DNA of 64,000 bases from Lelliottia jeotgali (GCA_002271215.1 CP018628.1:2294001-2358000), one strand, 5' to 3'; counted from the first letter of the stretch, positions 47,336 through 56,575 are shown. Translations and numbers: made by a program. Notes: a model not told the origin generated them from the letters alone.

Positions 47336-49450
47336 ATGAAAATCATTTCTGCCCGTCAGGCCACGCTCTCCCTTTTGTGGATGCCGACGATCTTCGCCTC
47401 CGCATCCGTTCTGGCTGCACAAGAACAAACGATGATCGTCAGCGCTACGCCGCAGACCGTTTCTGAACTCGATACCCCTGCTGCTGTCAGCGTGGTTAAC
47501 GGGGACGATATGCGTCAGGCCGCGCCGCGCATCAACCTTTCAGAATCGCTCGGCAGCGTTCCGGGTTTACAAATCCAGAACCGTCAGAACTATGCCCAGG
47601 ATTTGCAGCTCTCCATGCGTGGATTTGGCGCACGCTCGACCTTCGGCGTGCGCGGCATTCGCATGTACGTCGACGGCATTCCGGCCACAATGCCCGACGG
47701 TCAGGGGCAGACCTCGAATATCGACCTCTCCAGTATTGATAGCGTTGAAGTGCTGCGCGGCCCGTTTTCCGCTCTGTACGGCAACGCCTCCGGTGGGGTG
47801 ATCAATATCGCCAGCCAGACGGGACAGCAGCCGCCGACTATTGAGGCGAGCAGCTATTACGGCAGCTACGGAACCTGGCGCTACGGGATGAAAGCCACCG
47901 GTGCGATGGGCGATGGGACCCACGCGGGCGACGTGGATTACACTGTTTCCACCACCCGCTTCACCACCCAGGGCTATCGTGATCACAGCGGCGCACGTAA
48001 AAATCTCGCCAACGCCAAACTCGGCGTGCGCATTGACGATGCCAGCAAACTGACACTGATTTTTAACAGCGTCGATATGAAAGCCAACGATCCGGGCGGA
48101 CTGGATTATCAGGAGTGGCGCGACAATCCGCGTCAGTCGCCACGCGCCGATCAGTACAACACCCGCAAAACCATCAAACAGACTCAGGCGGGCCTGCGCT
48201 ATGAGCGTCAGCTGACGGAGCAGGACGATCTCAGCGTGATGATGTACGCCGGTGAGCGCGAAATGACGCAGTACCAGTCAATTCCGTATCAGCCGCAGCT
48301 TAAAGAGACCCACTCCGGCGGCGTTATCGACATGCAGCGCCACTATCAGGGCGTGGACACCCGCTGGACGCATCGCGGCGAACTGCTGGTGCCGGTCACT
48401 TTCACCACGGGTTTGAACTACGAAAACATGAGCGAAGATCGTCGCGGGTACGAAAACTTCGTCATGAATAATGGCGTGCCGGAATATGGCGTCAAAGGCG
48501 ATAAACGCCGCGACGAACGCAACCTGATGTGGAACGTTGACCCGTATCTGCAAACCAGCTGGCAGCTGACGCAAAAACTGTCCCTGGATGCGGGCGTGCG
48601 CTACAGCTCCGTGTGGTTTGATTCCAACGATCATTACGTGCAGGGCACCAACGGGGATGACAGCGGTGACGCGAGCTATCACAAATGGCTGCCTGCCAGC
48701 GCGTTAAAATACGCCATCACCGACGCGTGGAATGTCTATGCCGCCGCTGGTCGCGGATTTGAAACGCCGACCATTAACGAGCTGTCTTACCGCTCCGGGA
48801 ATCAAAGCGGGCTGAACTTCGGCCTGAAACCGTCCACCAACAATACCTACGAAGTGGGCAGCAAAACCCGCATCGGCAATGGTCTGTTGACGGCGGCGCT
48901 GTTCCGCACCGATACGGATGATGAGATCGTCGTGGACGCCAGTTCCGGCGGTCGCACCAGCTACAAAAATGCCGGGAAAACCCGTCGTCAGGGCGTGGAA
49001 CTGTCTCTCGATCAGCAGTTTGCCGAGAACTGGAAGCTGAAAATGGCGTGGACGTATCTGGATGCGACCTACCGCACTAACGTCTGCTCTGACGCCGACT
49101 GTAACGGTAACCGTATGCCGGGCATCGCGCGCAATATGGGCTATGCGTCGTTCGGCTGGCAGCCGGAAGAAGGCTGGTACGCAGGCTCGGATGTGCGCTA
49201 CATGAGCGACATTATGGCGGACGATGAAAACACCGCCAAAGCCCCTTCCTACACCGTGGTCGGCCTGAATACGGGCTACAAATTTAACTACGGCAACTGG
49301 GGAATGGACGTCTTCGGGCGCGTCGATAACCTGTTCGACAAAGAGTATGTCGGATCGGTCATCGTTAACGAATCCAACGGCCGCTACTACGAACCGGCTC
49401 CGGGGCGTAATTACGGCGTGGGGATGTCAGTTTCGTATCGTTTCGAATAA
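47336..49450 (+). CDS. yncD: TonB-dependent outer membrane receptor YncD
   Basis: 704-residue TonB-dependent transporter. It has a signal peptide to about residue 27 (VLAAQEQ), a TonB-box-like segment (TMIVSA), the plug domain (PGLQIQNRQNYAQDL, YVDGIPATMPDGQGQ, VEVLRGPFSALYGNASGGV) and a 22-strand barrel ending in SYRFE. The start at 47336 was chosen by alignment to E. coli YncD; the SD there is weak. The ligand is not established, but a siderophore-like compound is expected since the gene shares a Fur box with yncE. The terminator follows within 25 bases. Confidence 0.93.
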   Translation: MKIISARQATLSLLWMPTIFASASVLAAQEQTMIVSATPQTVSELDTPAAVSVVNGDDMRQAAPRINLSESLGSVPGLQIQNRQNYAQDLQLSMRGFGARSTFGVRGIRMYVDGIPATMPDGQGQTSNIDLSSIDSVEVLRGPFSALYGNASGGVINIASQTGQQPPTIEASSYYGSYGTWRYGMKATGAMGDGTHAGDVDYTVSTTRFTTQGYRDHSGARKNLANAKLGVRIDDASKLTLIFNSVDMKANDPGGLDYQEWRDNPRQSPRADQYNTRKTIKQTQAGLRYERQLTEQDDLSVMMYAGEREMTQYQSIPYQPQLKETHSGGVIDMQRHYQGVDTRWTHRGELLVPVTFTTGLNYENMSEDRRGYENFVMNNGVPEYGVKGDKRRDERNLMWNVDPYLQTSWQLTQKLSLDAGVRYSSVWFDSNDHYVQGTNGDDSGDASYHKWLPASALKYAITDAWNVYAAAGRGFETPTINELSYRSGNQSGLNFGLKPSTNNTYEVGSKTRIGNGLLTAALFRTDTDDEIVVDASSGGRTSYKNAGKTRRQGVELSLDQQFAENWKLKMAWTYLDATYRTNVCSDADCNGNRMPGIARNMGYASFGWQPEEGWYAGSDVRYMSDIMADDENTAKAPSYTVVGLNTGYKFNYGNWGMDVFGRVDNLFDKEYVGSVIVNESNGRYYEPAPGRNYGVGMSVSYRFE

Positions 49451-49474
49451 CGATTAATAGACGCTACGCAACAT

Positions 49475-49501
49475 AAACCCCGCCTGACGAAGGCGGGGTT
49501 T
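49475..49501. terminator. terminator of yncD
   Basis: AAACCCCGCC/GGCGGGGTTT stem of ten pairs with loop TGACGAA. The short T run means it may act on both convergent genes with modest efficiency. Confidence 0.85.
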
Positions 49502-49511
49502 CAGAGGCCAC

Positions 49512-49859
49512 TTATTCCTCAACGTAACGGTACGCGGTCACAATCCCTTTATCAGAGAAATCAACCGACAGATATTGTTTCCTGTCGAGGATCACCGGAA
49601 TGATAAGATAGATGCGACGATCGACGATTTTTGAGGTATATACCCAGTGGTTCACTTTGTTGTAATCCGGCGTATTGGCGGGCACGCCGAAGGCAATCAG
49701 AACATCTTTGCGGGTGGTCACCTCAGGAGTGATTTTCTGTTTGATCTCTTTTTCAGAATACTGCGCTAAGCTGGTTGCGCCCGTTTTATCGTAATTTGAC
49801 GCGCATGACGCGCTCATTAAGACAAGTAAAACAATTCCTAACGCCTTCGCCGCTCTCAT
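49512..49859 (-). CDS. small lipoprotein with SmpA/BamE-like pattern
   Basis: 115-residue putative lipoprotein with signal peptide and lipobox MSASC (Cys19). The SEKEIKQKITPEVTTRKDVL segment followed by FGVP and a W (NHWVYTS) resembles the SmpA/OmlA (BamE-like) fold, in which the T-K-x-D-V element opens the domain. Its start overlaps the stop of the upstream lipoprotein gene by 4 bases, so the two form an operon. I do not recognise an orthologue in the E. coli backbone here. Confidence 0.72.
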   Translation of the reverse strand: MRAAKALGIVLLVLMSASCASNYDKTGATSLAQYSEKEIKQKITPEVTTRKDVLIAFGVPANTPDYNKVNHWVYTSKIVDRRIYLIIPVILDRKQYLSVDFSDKGIVTAYRYVEE

Positions 49860-50362
49860 TGCTTAACATCCTTTTCCACATAGATGCCATTGGTAGTATC
49901 TAATGCGACTTCCTTCATATACAGCACGCAGTAGCCCGTCTTGTCTGCGTAGCTGATGTGCCCTTCGTAGATTTTTTGCTTTTCAGGTACGAATGAAAGG
50001 GATACGTGGCAGCCCTGATACAATGAATGCTCAATGGTGGTTTTTTGATTCGGTATTAGCAGCGTTTCAAAATAATCATCTTTGTAACTCTTTCCGGTTA
50101 TTTTGGGTAAACCAATATCCTTTGTTGAACCCAGGAAAGGATTGAGGTAACGATTATGCTTTAAAACCCAGCCACCCGTTTGTTTACCAGAAGGGTCGTA
50201 TTGATAAATCCCGTAGCTCATCGGAGGCCCGATAAGACGGATTTTTGCGACATCAGCACTGTTTGTCGGAGGGGTGTACAGTTTTGGCTCTGGGAATAAC
50301 GTGCTGCAGCCTGATACGCTCAGGGCAACAGGAATCAAAATCCAGCTCAGATATTTCATCAT
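49856..50362 (-). CDS. lipoprotein of unknown function
   Basis: 168-residue putative lipoprotein. The signal peptide and lipobox are MMKYLSWILIPVALSVSGC (Cys19), followed by a proline-rich linker. Two further cysteines (GCHV and GYCVLY) may form a disulfide. The SD AAGGAT precedes two adjacent ATG codons. The family is not recognised. The pair is AT-richer than the surrounding yncD and mcbR genes and may be an insertion in the yncD-mcbR backbone. Confidence 0.7.
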   Translation of the reverse strand: MMKYLSWILIPVALSVSGCSTLFPEPKLYTPPTNSADVAKIRLIGPPMSYGIYQYDPSGKQTGGWVLKHNRYLNPFLGSTKDIGLPKITGKSYKDDYFETLLIPNQKTTIEHSLYQGCHVSLSFVPEKQKIYEGHISYADKTGYCVLYMKEVALDTTNGIYVEKDVKQ

Positions 50363-50534
50363 CTATCCTTGTCTAACAAAGTAGAGTGAATATCGGCATG
50401 CCTCCTCAAAACTTGATGGTGACTTTTTACATCAATAAACATGAAATAATATTCCCGGAAGAGCAATTCCTCCGGGTAATAGTTAAGTAGGGCAATAGTT
50501 TTAATGGAGAAGTAAAAAGGAATTAAACTATTCC

Positions 50535-51203
50535 TTAACTAAAATATTGCTGCAATAAAAGCGCCGTCGAGCCTTCAATCAGTTTATCTATCGCTTTATC
50601 ACAGGCCTGGACATCCCCGCGTTCGAGAGCATCGAGCAGCTCATCGTAGCGATAGGAATACTGTGTAATGTCGTGAACATCTTCATACAGATAATTGAAG
50701 CATGGGCCAATACGCACCCAAAGTTGTTCAATCATTGCCGTTAATGTCGGCATTTTCGCGTGTTCATACAGCCTGAAACGAAACGCACGATTGGCGTGTA
50801 AGGCGCGTTGCGCCTCGCCGTTACGCATCGCTGTGTGGAATTTTTCAGCCAGATCCCGTAATTCCAGCATCTTATTGTCAGTCATATTTTCGCAGGCGGC
50901 AGCGACAGCCATTGTTTCCAATTGCTTTCGAATGGCGCTAATTTCTGTATAACGCTCGAGGGTTATTTCCGGCACCAGAAAGGCCTGTGCAGGGGTAGCG
51001 TGCAGTGCCCCGGCGGAAACCAGTCGCAAAAGTGCTTCGCGAACGGGAGTAATGCTGGTGCCTAATTTATCCGCAATTTCTTTGGTAATGAGCCTTGCGC
51101 CAGGTTTGAGCGCTCCGGCAATCAACGCCCCTTTCAAACTCACCTCAACTTGCATCGTAAGGCTCAAACGTTGGGCTTTTTCCAAATTTTCCAATTCCAG
51201 CAT
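50535..51203 (-). CDS. mcbR: GntR-family regulator McbR (YncC)
   Basis: 222-residue FadR-type GntR regulator. The winged helix (about 20-75) contains LTMQVEVSLKGALIAGALKP and LGTSITPVREALLRLVSAGA, and the C-terminal FCD domain follows. It matches E. coli McbR, which represses mcbA and affects colanic acid and biofilm formation; its sulfur- or furan-related effector is not proven. The ATG at 51203 was selected because AAGGA is seven bases upstream; the ATG at 51209 would sit on the SD. Confidence 0.85.
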   Translation of the reverse strand: MLELENLEKAQRLSLTMQVEVSLKGALIAGALKPGARLITKEIADKLGTSITPVREALLRLVSAGALHATPAQAFLVPEITLERYTEISAIRKQLETMAVAAACENMTDNKMLELRDLAEKFHTAMRNGEAQRALHANRAFRFRLYEHAKMPTLTAMIEQLWVRIGPCFNYLYEDVHDITQYSYRYDELLDALERGDVQACDKAIDKLIEGSTALLLQQYFS

Positions 51204-51460
51204 GTTCATTTCCTTCAGCTTAAAATAAGCGCTATTCACCGCCCCCGCCTTGACCATGACGGGGCCTGTTAAATATATCCTGTATCTTCATGCCTGGTAT
51301 TGGGGGTAACGCTAAAATGACGAACTAAAAATTATGTTTCTTTTATGCATCCAGCTAACACGTTCCAGCAGGAACGATCGCTATGCTGGTATTATTAAAG
51401 ACATTATAGTCAAACTTTAAGAATATATTATGGCGGGGATTCCCGCCATATTTAGTACCA

Positions 51461-52498
51461 TTAGTTATCCTTCGCCACGCGAATCACGACTTTGCCGAAG
51501 TTTTTTCCTTCCAGCATGCCAATGAAGGTCTGAGGCGCATTTTCAAGTCCGTCGGTAACCTGTTCGCGATACTGAATTTTGCCCTCTTTGATCCAGCGCC
51601 CCATCTCTTCCTGGAACTCGTGAATGCGATGGCTGTAATCAAGGCTGATGATAAAGCCCTGCATACGGATGCGTTTTTTGAGCAACGTCCCCATCAGCAG
51701 CGGTAAACGGTCTGGCCCGTCGGGCAGTGACGTGGCGTTGTATCCGCTCACCAGTCCACAGACCGGCACGCGCGCCGAGGTGTTGAGAAGCGGGAGTACC
51801 GCATCAAAGACCTTTCCGCCGACGTTTTCGTAATAAACATCGATGCCTTTCGGGCAGGCTTGCGCCAGTTGTTCGGCAAAATCATCCGCGTGGTGATCCA
51901 GACACTGGTCAAATCCCAGCACGTCGACCGCATGACGACATTTTTCCGCGCCGCCCGCGATGCCTACCACATGACAGCCTTTAATCTTGCCGATCTGCCC
52001 GACGGTTGCCCCGACTGGCCCGGTGGCCGCAGCGACTACCAGCGTCTCGCCCGCCTTCGGCTGGCCGATATCCAGCAGCCCCATATACGCGGTGAAACCC
52101 GGCATCCCCAGCACACCCAGCGCCCAGGACGGATTTTCAACCTCTTCGCCCAGCTTGACGAGGCCCGCGCCGTCAGAGAGTTCATACTCCTGCCAGCCGC
52201 TATAACCCAGTACCCACTCGCCCGCTTTAAATTTCGGATGGTTCGACTGCTCTACGCGACTGACCGTGCCGCCCACCATTACCGCGCCAACGTCGACCGG
52301 CGGTGAATAGGACGGCGCATCGCTCATGCGGCCACGCATATAAGGATCAAGTGAAAGCCACACTGTTCGCAGCAGCAGTTGCCCGTCCGCAGGCGTCGGC
52401 ACCGGCTGCTCTTCCAGGCGAAAATTGTCCGCCACCGGCGCACCGTGCGGGCGAGAGGCCAGCACCAGACGGCGGTTTGTTTTTGCAGATTGACTCAT
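51461..52498 (-). CDS. curA: NADPH-dependent curcumin/double-bond reductase CurA
   Basis: 345-residue medium-chain dehydrogenase/reductase without catalytic zinc. The nucleotide-binding stretch VVAAATGPVGATVGQIGKIKG (AxxGxxG type) and the DPYMRGRMSD block are as in E. coli CurA (YncB), which reduces curcumin in two NADPH-dependent steps and also other alpha,beta-unsaturated ketones. A cytoplasmic role in detoxifying electrophilic enones is likely. Confidence 0.94.
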   Translation of the reverse strand: MSQSAKTNRRLVLASRPHGAPVADNFRLEEQPVPTPADGQLLLRTVWLSLDPYMRGRMSDAPSYSPPVDVGAVMVGGTVSRVEQSNHPKFKAGEWVLGYSGWQEYELSDGAGLVKLGEEVENPSWALGVLGMPGFTAYMGLLDIGQPKAGETLVVAAATGPVGATVGQIGKIKGCHVVGIAGGAEKCRHAVDVLGFDQCLDHHADDFAEQLAQACPKGIDVYYENVGGKVFDAVLPLLNTSARVPVCGLVSGYNATSLPDGPDRLPLLMGTLLKKRIRMQGFIISLDYSHRIHEFQEEMGRWIKEGKIQYREQVTDGLENAPQTFIGMLEGKNFGKVVIRVAKDN

Positions 52499-52564
52499 GG
52501 GTAGCTCCTTTGTTGCGCAAATGTCCTTAGAGACTAGCGCCTGTTGCCGACAACTGCCTTATCA

Positions 52565-53140
52565 TTACGAGCCAGACTGATTCAGGCGCACCACCAGATA
52601 GACGCAGGGTTGCTGCGTCTCATTGATGAAGCGACAGTCATTCGGCGGCCCCAGTTCCAGACAATCTCCGGCCTGCATTTCATGCCGGGTATCGCCCTCC
52701 TGGAATACCAGCTCACCGGACTGTAGCCAGATAAGCTGGCGCGCCAGGGCATAGGACGAAGCGGGCATCGGCACATCACTGCCACCAGGAAGCTCAACCT
52801 GAACCAGGTCAATCGGCAAATCAGTGCGGGGAGAAACGTGGCGACGCAGATAGTGACTTTGCGGATCGCGCCACACTGGCTGATTAGCCAATCGTAGCAA
52901 TTTACCCTCCTGCATCTCAGCGCGCGCAATCAGCGTGGACATGCTGATGCCAAACGCACCCGAAAGCCGTGCCAGAAGTGTGGCGGTTGGGCTACTTTCG
53001 CTGCGTTCAATTTTGTGGATCATGGCGCGCGAGACGCCTGCCCGTTCAGCAAGCTCGCTCAGAGACCAGCCGCGCGACTCGCGTTCTACCCGAATACGCG
53101 CGCTAATCCGTTGATTCATATCGTCTGGCATAGTGTTCAT
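52565..53140 (-). CDS. XRE-family regulator with C-terminal cupin domain
   Basis: 191-residue regulator. The N-terminal helix-turn-helix (about 12-65: RGWSLSELAERAGVSRAMIH, KIERSESSPTATLLARL) is followed by a cupin fold (about 115-188). The layout is like SutR/PuuR but the sequence is not E. coli SutR. It is divergent from mnaT-ydcZ, with two copies of TACTATAGTG in the 147-bp gap, so it probably represses that pair and itself. The exact start is uncertain; ATG codons exist at 53140, 53131 and 53119, and none has a good SD. Confidence 0.82.
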   Translation of the reverse strand: MNTMPDDMNQRISARIRVERESRGWSLSELAERAGVSRAMIHKIERSESSPTATLLARLSGAFGISMSTLIARAEMQEGKLLRLANQPVWRDPQSHYLRRHVSPRTDLPIDLVQVELPGGSDVPMPASSYALARQLIWLQSGELVFQEGDTRHEMQAGDCLELGPPNDCRFINETQQPCVYLVVRLNQSGS

Positions 53141-53147
53141 ATCGTCA

Positions 53148-53157
53148 TACTATAGTG
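53148..53157. promoter_or_regulatory. repeat TACTATAGTG, proximal to the XRE gene
   Basis: Contains the 8-bp palindrome ACTATAGT. An identical ten-base copy lies 108 bp away in front of mnaT. Both overlap possible -10 elements of the two divergent promoters, as expected of repressor operators. Confidence 0.5.
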
Positions 53158-53255
53158 TATAGACCCGATTTCAATGGCGTTGTCATAACAAAAAAATATG
53201 TCTTATGCCGTAGCAGTATGGCTGAGCGCTTGTGTAATATTGTGTGAATAATGTC

Positions 53256-53265
53256 TACTATAGTG
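53256..53265. promoter_or_regulatory. repeat TACTATAGTG, proximal to mnaT
   Basis: Second identical copy of the palindrome-containing decamer. Its TACTAT part is placed like a -10 box 23-32 bases before the mnaT start. Confidence 0.5.
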
Positions 53266-53287
53266 AACAACACATTTCGAGGTTCCG

Positions 53288-53803
53288 ATGATGATTCGTC
53301 ACGCCAGCAAAGAAGATTGCGCCGCCATCGGCGAGATTTACAACCATGCGGTACTCCACACCGCCGCCATCTGGAACGACTCCACCGTCGATACTGATAA
53401 CCGCATTGCCTGGTTTGAAGCGCGAACGCTGATGGGCTATCCGGTATTAGTGACGGAAGAAAACGGCGTGGTGACGGGCTATGCTTCATTTGGCGACTGG
53501 CGCGCCTTTGACGGTTTTCGTCATACCGTCGAACACTCGGTTTACGTTCATCCCGATCACCAGGGTAAAGGCATTGGCCGCGAACTGATGAAAAAGCTGA
53601 TCGTTGAGGCCCGCGCTATTGGCAAACACGTGATGGTCGCGGGTATCGAGTCGCAAAATCAGGTTTCTGTTCACCTGCACGAAACGCTGGGCTTTGTCGT
53701 CACCGGGCAAATGCCGCAGGTGGGGACCAAATTTGGCCGATGGTTGGATTTGACCTTTATGCAGCTCCAGCTCGACGATCGAAACGAACCGGACGCTATC
53801 TGA
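53288..53803 (+). CDS. mnaT: L-amino acid N-acyltransferase MnaT (MddA/YncA)
   Basis: 171-residue GNAT acetyltransferase. E. coli MnaT acetylates methionine sulfone, methionine sulfoximine and phenylalanine; the Salmonella orthologue MddA protects against methionine sulfoximine. Conserved blocks are IYNHAVLHTAAIWNDSTVD, the acetyl-CoA motif VHPDHQGKGIGRELMKKL and VAGIESQNQ. The stop TGA overlaps the ydcZ ATG by one base, so the two are translationally coupled. The first of two adjacent ATG codons is given. Confidence 0.93.
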   Translation: MMIRHASKEDCAAIGEIYNHAVLHTAAIWNDSTVDTDNRIAWFEARTLMGYPVLVTEENGVVTGYASFGDWRAFDGFRHTVEHSVYVHPDHQGKGIGRELMKKLIVEARAIGKHVMVAGIESQNQVSVHLHETLGFVVTGQMPQVGTKFGRWLDLTFMQLQLDDRNEPDAI

Positions 53804-54252
53804 TGAATCAGTCCCTGACGCTGGTCTTTCTGGTGGCAGCCGGGATCGGCCTGGTGGTGCAAAACACGCTGATGGTACGCATCACTCAATCGTCTTCGAC
53901 GATTTTAATCGCTATGCTGCTGAACTCGCTGGTTGGTATTGTGCTGTTTGTCAGTATCTTGCTGATTAAAAACGGCGTGGCGGGCTTTAGCGAGCTGGCA
54001 TCGACGATCCGCTGGTGGACGCTGATTCCGGGCCTGCTGGGGTCGTTCTTTGTTTTCGCCAGTATTAGCGGCTATCAGTACGTCGGCGCGGCGACCACTA
54101 TTGCAGTGCTGGTCGCCAGCCAGTTGATTGGTGGACTGGTGATGGACATCGTGAAAAGCCAGGGCATTCCGCTGCGCGCGCTAATTGGCCCAGTTTGCGG
54201 CGCAGTGCTGTTGGTGGTGGGCGCCTGGCTTGTGGCGAGACGCCAGTTCTGA
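53803..54252 (+). CDS. ydcZ: DMT-family inner membrane protein YdcZ
   Basis: 149-residue membrane protein with five hydrophobic segments, one half of an EamA-type transporter, so it probably works as a dimer. It matches E. coli YdcZ (MNQSLTLVFLVAAGIGLVVQ, GSFFVFASISGYQYVGAATT). Overlap with mnaT suggests a joint function, possibly export of acetylated or toxic amino acid analogues; this is inference. Confidence 0.92.
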   Translation: MNQSLTLVFLVAAGIGLVVQNTLMVRITQSSSTILIAMLLNSLVGIVLFVSILLIKNGVAGFSELASTIRWWTLIPGLLGSFFVFASISGYQYVGAATTIAVLVASQLIGGLVMDIVKSQGIPLRALIGPVCGAVLLVVGAWLVARRQF

Positions 54253-54255
54253 ACC

Positions 54256-54489
54256 TTAAATAATCGAGCCGCCCTGGGTCAGGTGCTCATGGCGGGCTTC
54301 TGCTTCTTCTTTGTGCTGTTTGCCGTGGTGGGCGATGGTGTTGCGCAGTCGCTGCTGCTGAGCGTAACGATCTTCGCGGGTCAGCTCGGTGTCTTCGCTG
54401 AGCTCGACCAGCAGTTCGTTCATATGGGTGATAACACTCTCTTCCACCGCCGCATCCACGCGGGCAATCACTTCATCTAAATGTGACAT
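54256..54489 (-). CDS. ydcY: small conserved protein YdcY (DUF2526)
   Basis: 77-residue hydrophilic helical protein of the DUF2526 family, with the E. coli pattern MSHLDEVIARVDAAVEES and C-terminal ARHEHLTQGGSII. The ATG at 54489 follows AAGGAG; a GTG six bases earlier overlaps that SD. Function unknown. It is convergent with ydcZ, with only three bases between stop codons. Confidence 0.92.
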   Translation of the reverse strand: MSHLDEVIARVDAAVEESVITHMNELLVELSEDTELTREDRYAQQQRLRNTIAHHGKQHKEEAEARHEHLTQGGSII

Positions 54490-54513
54490 TGTCACTCCTT
54501 GTTAACTGAGTTT

Positions 54514-54646
54514 GCCGGGTGGCGGCTACGCCTTACCCGGCCTACGGGTTCTGTACGGTCTTTTTGTCGGGTGGCGGCTGCGCCTTACCCGACCTACGGG
54601 TTCTGTGCGGTGTTTTGTAGGCCCGGTAAGCGCAGCGCCACCGGGC
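54514..54646. repeat. cluster of three REP elements
   Basis: Two forward units (GCCGGGTGGCGGCTACGCC... and GTCGGGTGGCGGCTGCGCC...) and one reverse unit (GTAGGCCCGGTAAGCGC...) lie between the ydcY start and the end of the binding-protein gene. Unlike most, they separate two genes on the same strand. Confidence 0.85.
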
Positions 54647-54682
54647 GTTTTAAGCCGCACCGCCCCTACAAATACTGAAATG

Positions 54683-56293
54683 TTAATTCAGCTTCGCTTT
54701 TGAGAAATCGCTTCCCATCAGGCTAACGCTATAACCCGTGACATTGCTGCGGGTGGCGTAGAACGTTTTGCCATTCGCCAGCGCAATCCACGGAGCCTGC
54801 TGGTAGAAAATCTCCTGCGCCTGACCGTAGAGCTCTGCACGTTTCGCTGGTTCACTGGTCAGTTTCGCTTTCTGTACGAGGTCATTATACCCTTTGTCAC
54901 ACCAGCGCGCGGCATTGGAACCGGTCTTGATACTGTTACAGCCCAACAGCACATCGGCGAAGTTGTCCGGGTCGCCGTTATCGGACATCCAGCCAAACAG
55001 CGCGGCGTCGTGCTCGCCTTTGCGCATGCCGGACAGATATTCGCCCCACTCATAAGAGACAATTTTCGCCTTCACGCCGACCTTCGCCCAGTCGTTCTGG
55101 ATCATCTCTGCGATGCGTTTGGAGTTCGGGTTATACGGGCGCTGAACCGGCATCGACCACAGCGTCACTTCTGCGCCCTTCTCCAGCCCAGCCTGCTTCA
55201 GCAGCGCTTTCGCTTTTTCCGGGTCGTAGCTGTAATCTTTCAGATCTTTGTTATAGCCAAGCATATTTGGCGGAATTGGTGATTTAGCGACCGTACCGGA
55301 GCCCATAAACACCGCATTCACAATGGCCGTTTTATCAGTCGCATAGTTCAACGCCTGACGCACCAGCACGTTATCAAACGGTTTTTTCTCCGTATTAAAC
55401 GCCAGATAGCCGACGTTCAGCGCATCAACGGAGTGCAGCGTCAGATCTTTGTTGTTCTTGATCACATCAAACTGCACCGGCGAAGGCGCAGGAATAATCT
55501 GGCACTCGTTGGTTTGCAGCTTCGCCAGACGTGTTTCGACGTTAGGCGTGATAGAGAAAATCAGGTGTTTAGTCGGGACCGCACCGTCCCAGTAATTTGG
55601 GTTGGCGAGATAGCGGATCTGCGAATCAACTTTATATTGTTGCAACACATACGGACCGGTGCCGATAGGCCAGGTGTCGACGTTTTCCGGCGTGCCTTTT
55701 TTAAGCATCACGTCGGCATATTCGGCTGACAAAATGGAGGCGAAATCCATTCCCCAGTCGGCCAGGAACGCCGCATTCGGCTCGGTCAGCACAAACTGCA
55801 CATGATAATCATCGACTTTTTTCACGTCCTGAATCAGTTTGTCCAGACCGACGTCATTAAAGTATTCGTAATTGCCCTGCGAAACGTTGTGGTACGGATG
55901 TTTAGGGTCTTTCTGGCGCAGCACCGAGAAGATAACGTCATCAGCATTAAAATCACGCGTCGGTTTGAAGAATTTATTGCTATTAAACTTCACGCCCTTA
56001 CGCAGCGTAAATGTATAGGTTTTGCCGTCAGGCGAAATGGTCCACGACTCCGCCAGCGACGGAACGGGGGTATTCTTGACCGGATCAAAATTGATCAAAC
56101 GGTTATAAAGCACCTGAGAACTGGCAACGAATGACGGGCCAGAACTGGCGATTTGCGGGTTGAACGATTCCGGTGACGCCTCGGAACAGTAAATAATCGT
56201 ATCTGTGTTTGCCGCCCAAGCGGCGCTTGCCGGTAAAAGTGTGCTCAGCGCCAGCGCGAGCAGCGTTTTCCCTGTCTTTTTACCTGTGGACAT
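54683..56293 (-). CDS. dipeptide-type (family 5) periplasmic binding protein, orphan
   Basis: 536-residue solute-binding protein of the DppA/NikA/SapA class. Signal peptide ends at AWA/ANTDTI near residue 27. The SASPESFNPQ-type start (CSEASPESFNPQIAS), RKGVKFNSNK, GTGPYVLQQY and LLGCNSIKTGSNAARWCD segments are close to DppA, including the two cysteine pairs. No permease or ATPase accompanies it, so it may feed the Dpp or another shared transporter with a different peptide or haem-like ligand. The start is set by the signal peptide. Confidence 0.87.
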   Translation of the reverse strand: MSTGKKTGKTLLALALSTLLPASAAWAANTDTIIYCSEASPESFNPQIASSGPSFVASSQVLYNRLINFDPVKNTPVPSLAESWTISPDGKTYTFTLRKGVKFNSNKFFKPTRDFNADDVIFSVLRQKDPKHPYHNVSQGNYEYFNDVGLDKLIQDVKKVDDYHVQFVLTEPNAAFLADWGMDFASILSAEYADVMLKKGTPENVDTWPIGTGPYVLQQYKVDSQIRYLANPNYWDGAVPTKHLIFSITPNVETRLAKLQTNECQIIPAPSPVQFDVIKNNKDLTLHSVDALNVGYLAFNTEKKPFDNVLVRQALNYATDKTAIVNAVFMGSGTVAKSPIPPNMLGYNKDLKDYSYDPEKAKALLKQAGLEKGAEVTLWSMPVQRPYNPNSKRIAEMIQNDWAKVGVKAKIVSYEWGEYLSGMRKGEHDAALFGWMSDNGDPDNFADVLLGCNSIKTGSNAARWCDKGYNDLVQKAKLTSEPAKRAELYGQAQEIFYQQAPWIALANGKTFYATRSNVTGYSVSLMGSDFSKAKLN

Positions 56294-56575
56294 GGTTATA
56301 AGCCTTTTCGTTTTATTATATAGAAGGTTAATAACAGCACAGCCCTGAGCGAGTGGCAAATAACGAAACACTATCAGGTTATTCTAAAGCAGCGTATTTC
56401 GCTGGTTTAACAAACAGCCCTCGCCGGTTGATTTGCCTTAAGTCAGCTACGTCGTCAAGCACTACCGCCACGTTCTATGCCGTAAGAAATCGCCGCTTTT
56501 AGCGTCTCCTCGTCCGTTTGCTTGTATCTCGATTTCGTTAAAGTAATGGTGTGAAGAAGTCTACAGGACCAAATC

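Noticed and set aside
53149..53156. ACTATAGT considered as a transposon target or end
   Set aside because: Both copies lie in a promoter region beside a regulator and no transposase or longer terminal repeat is found.
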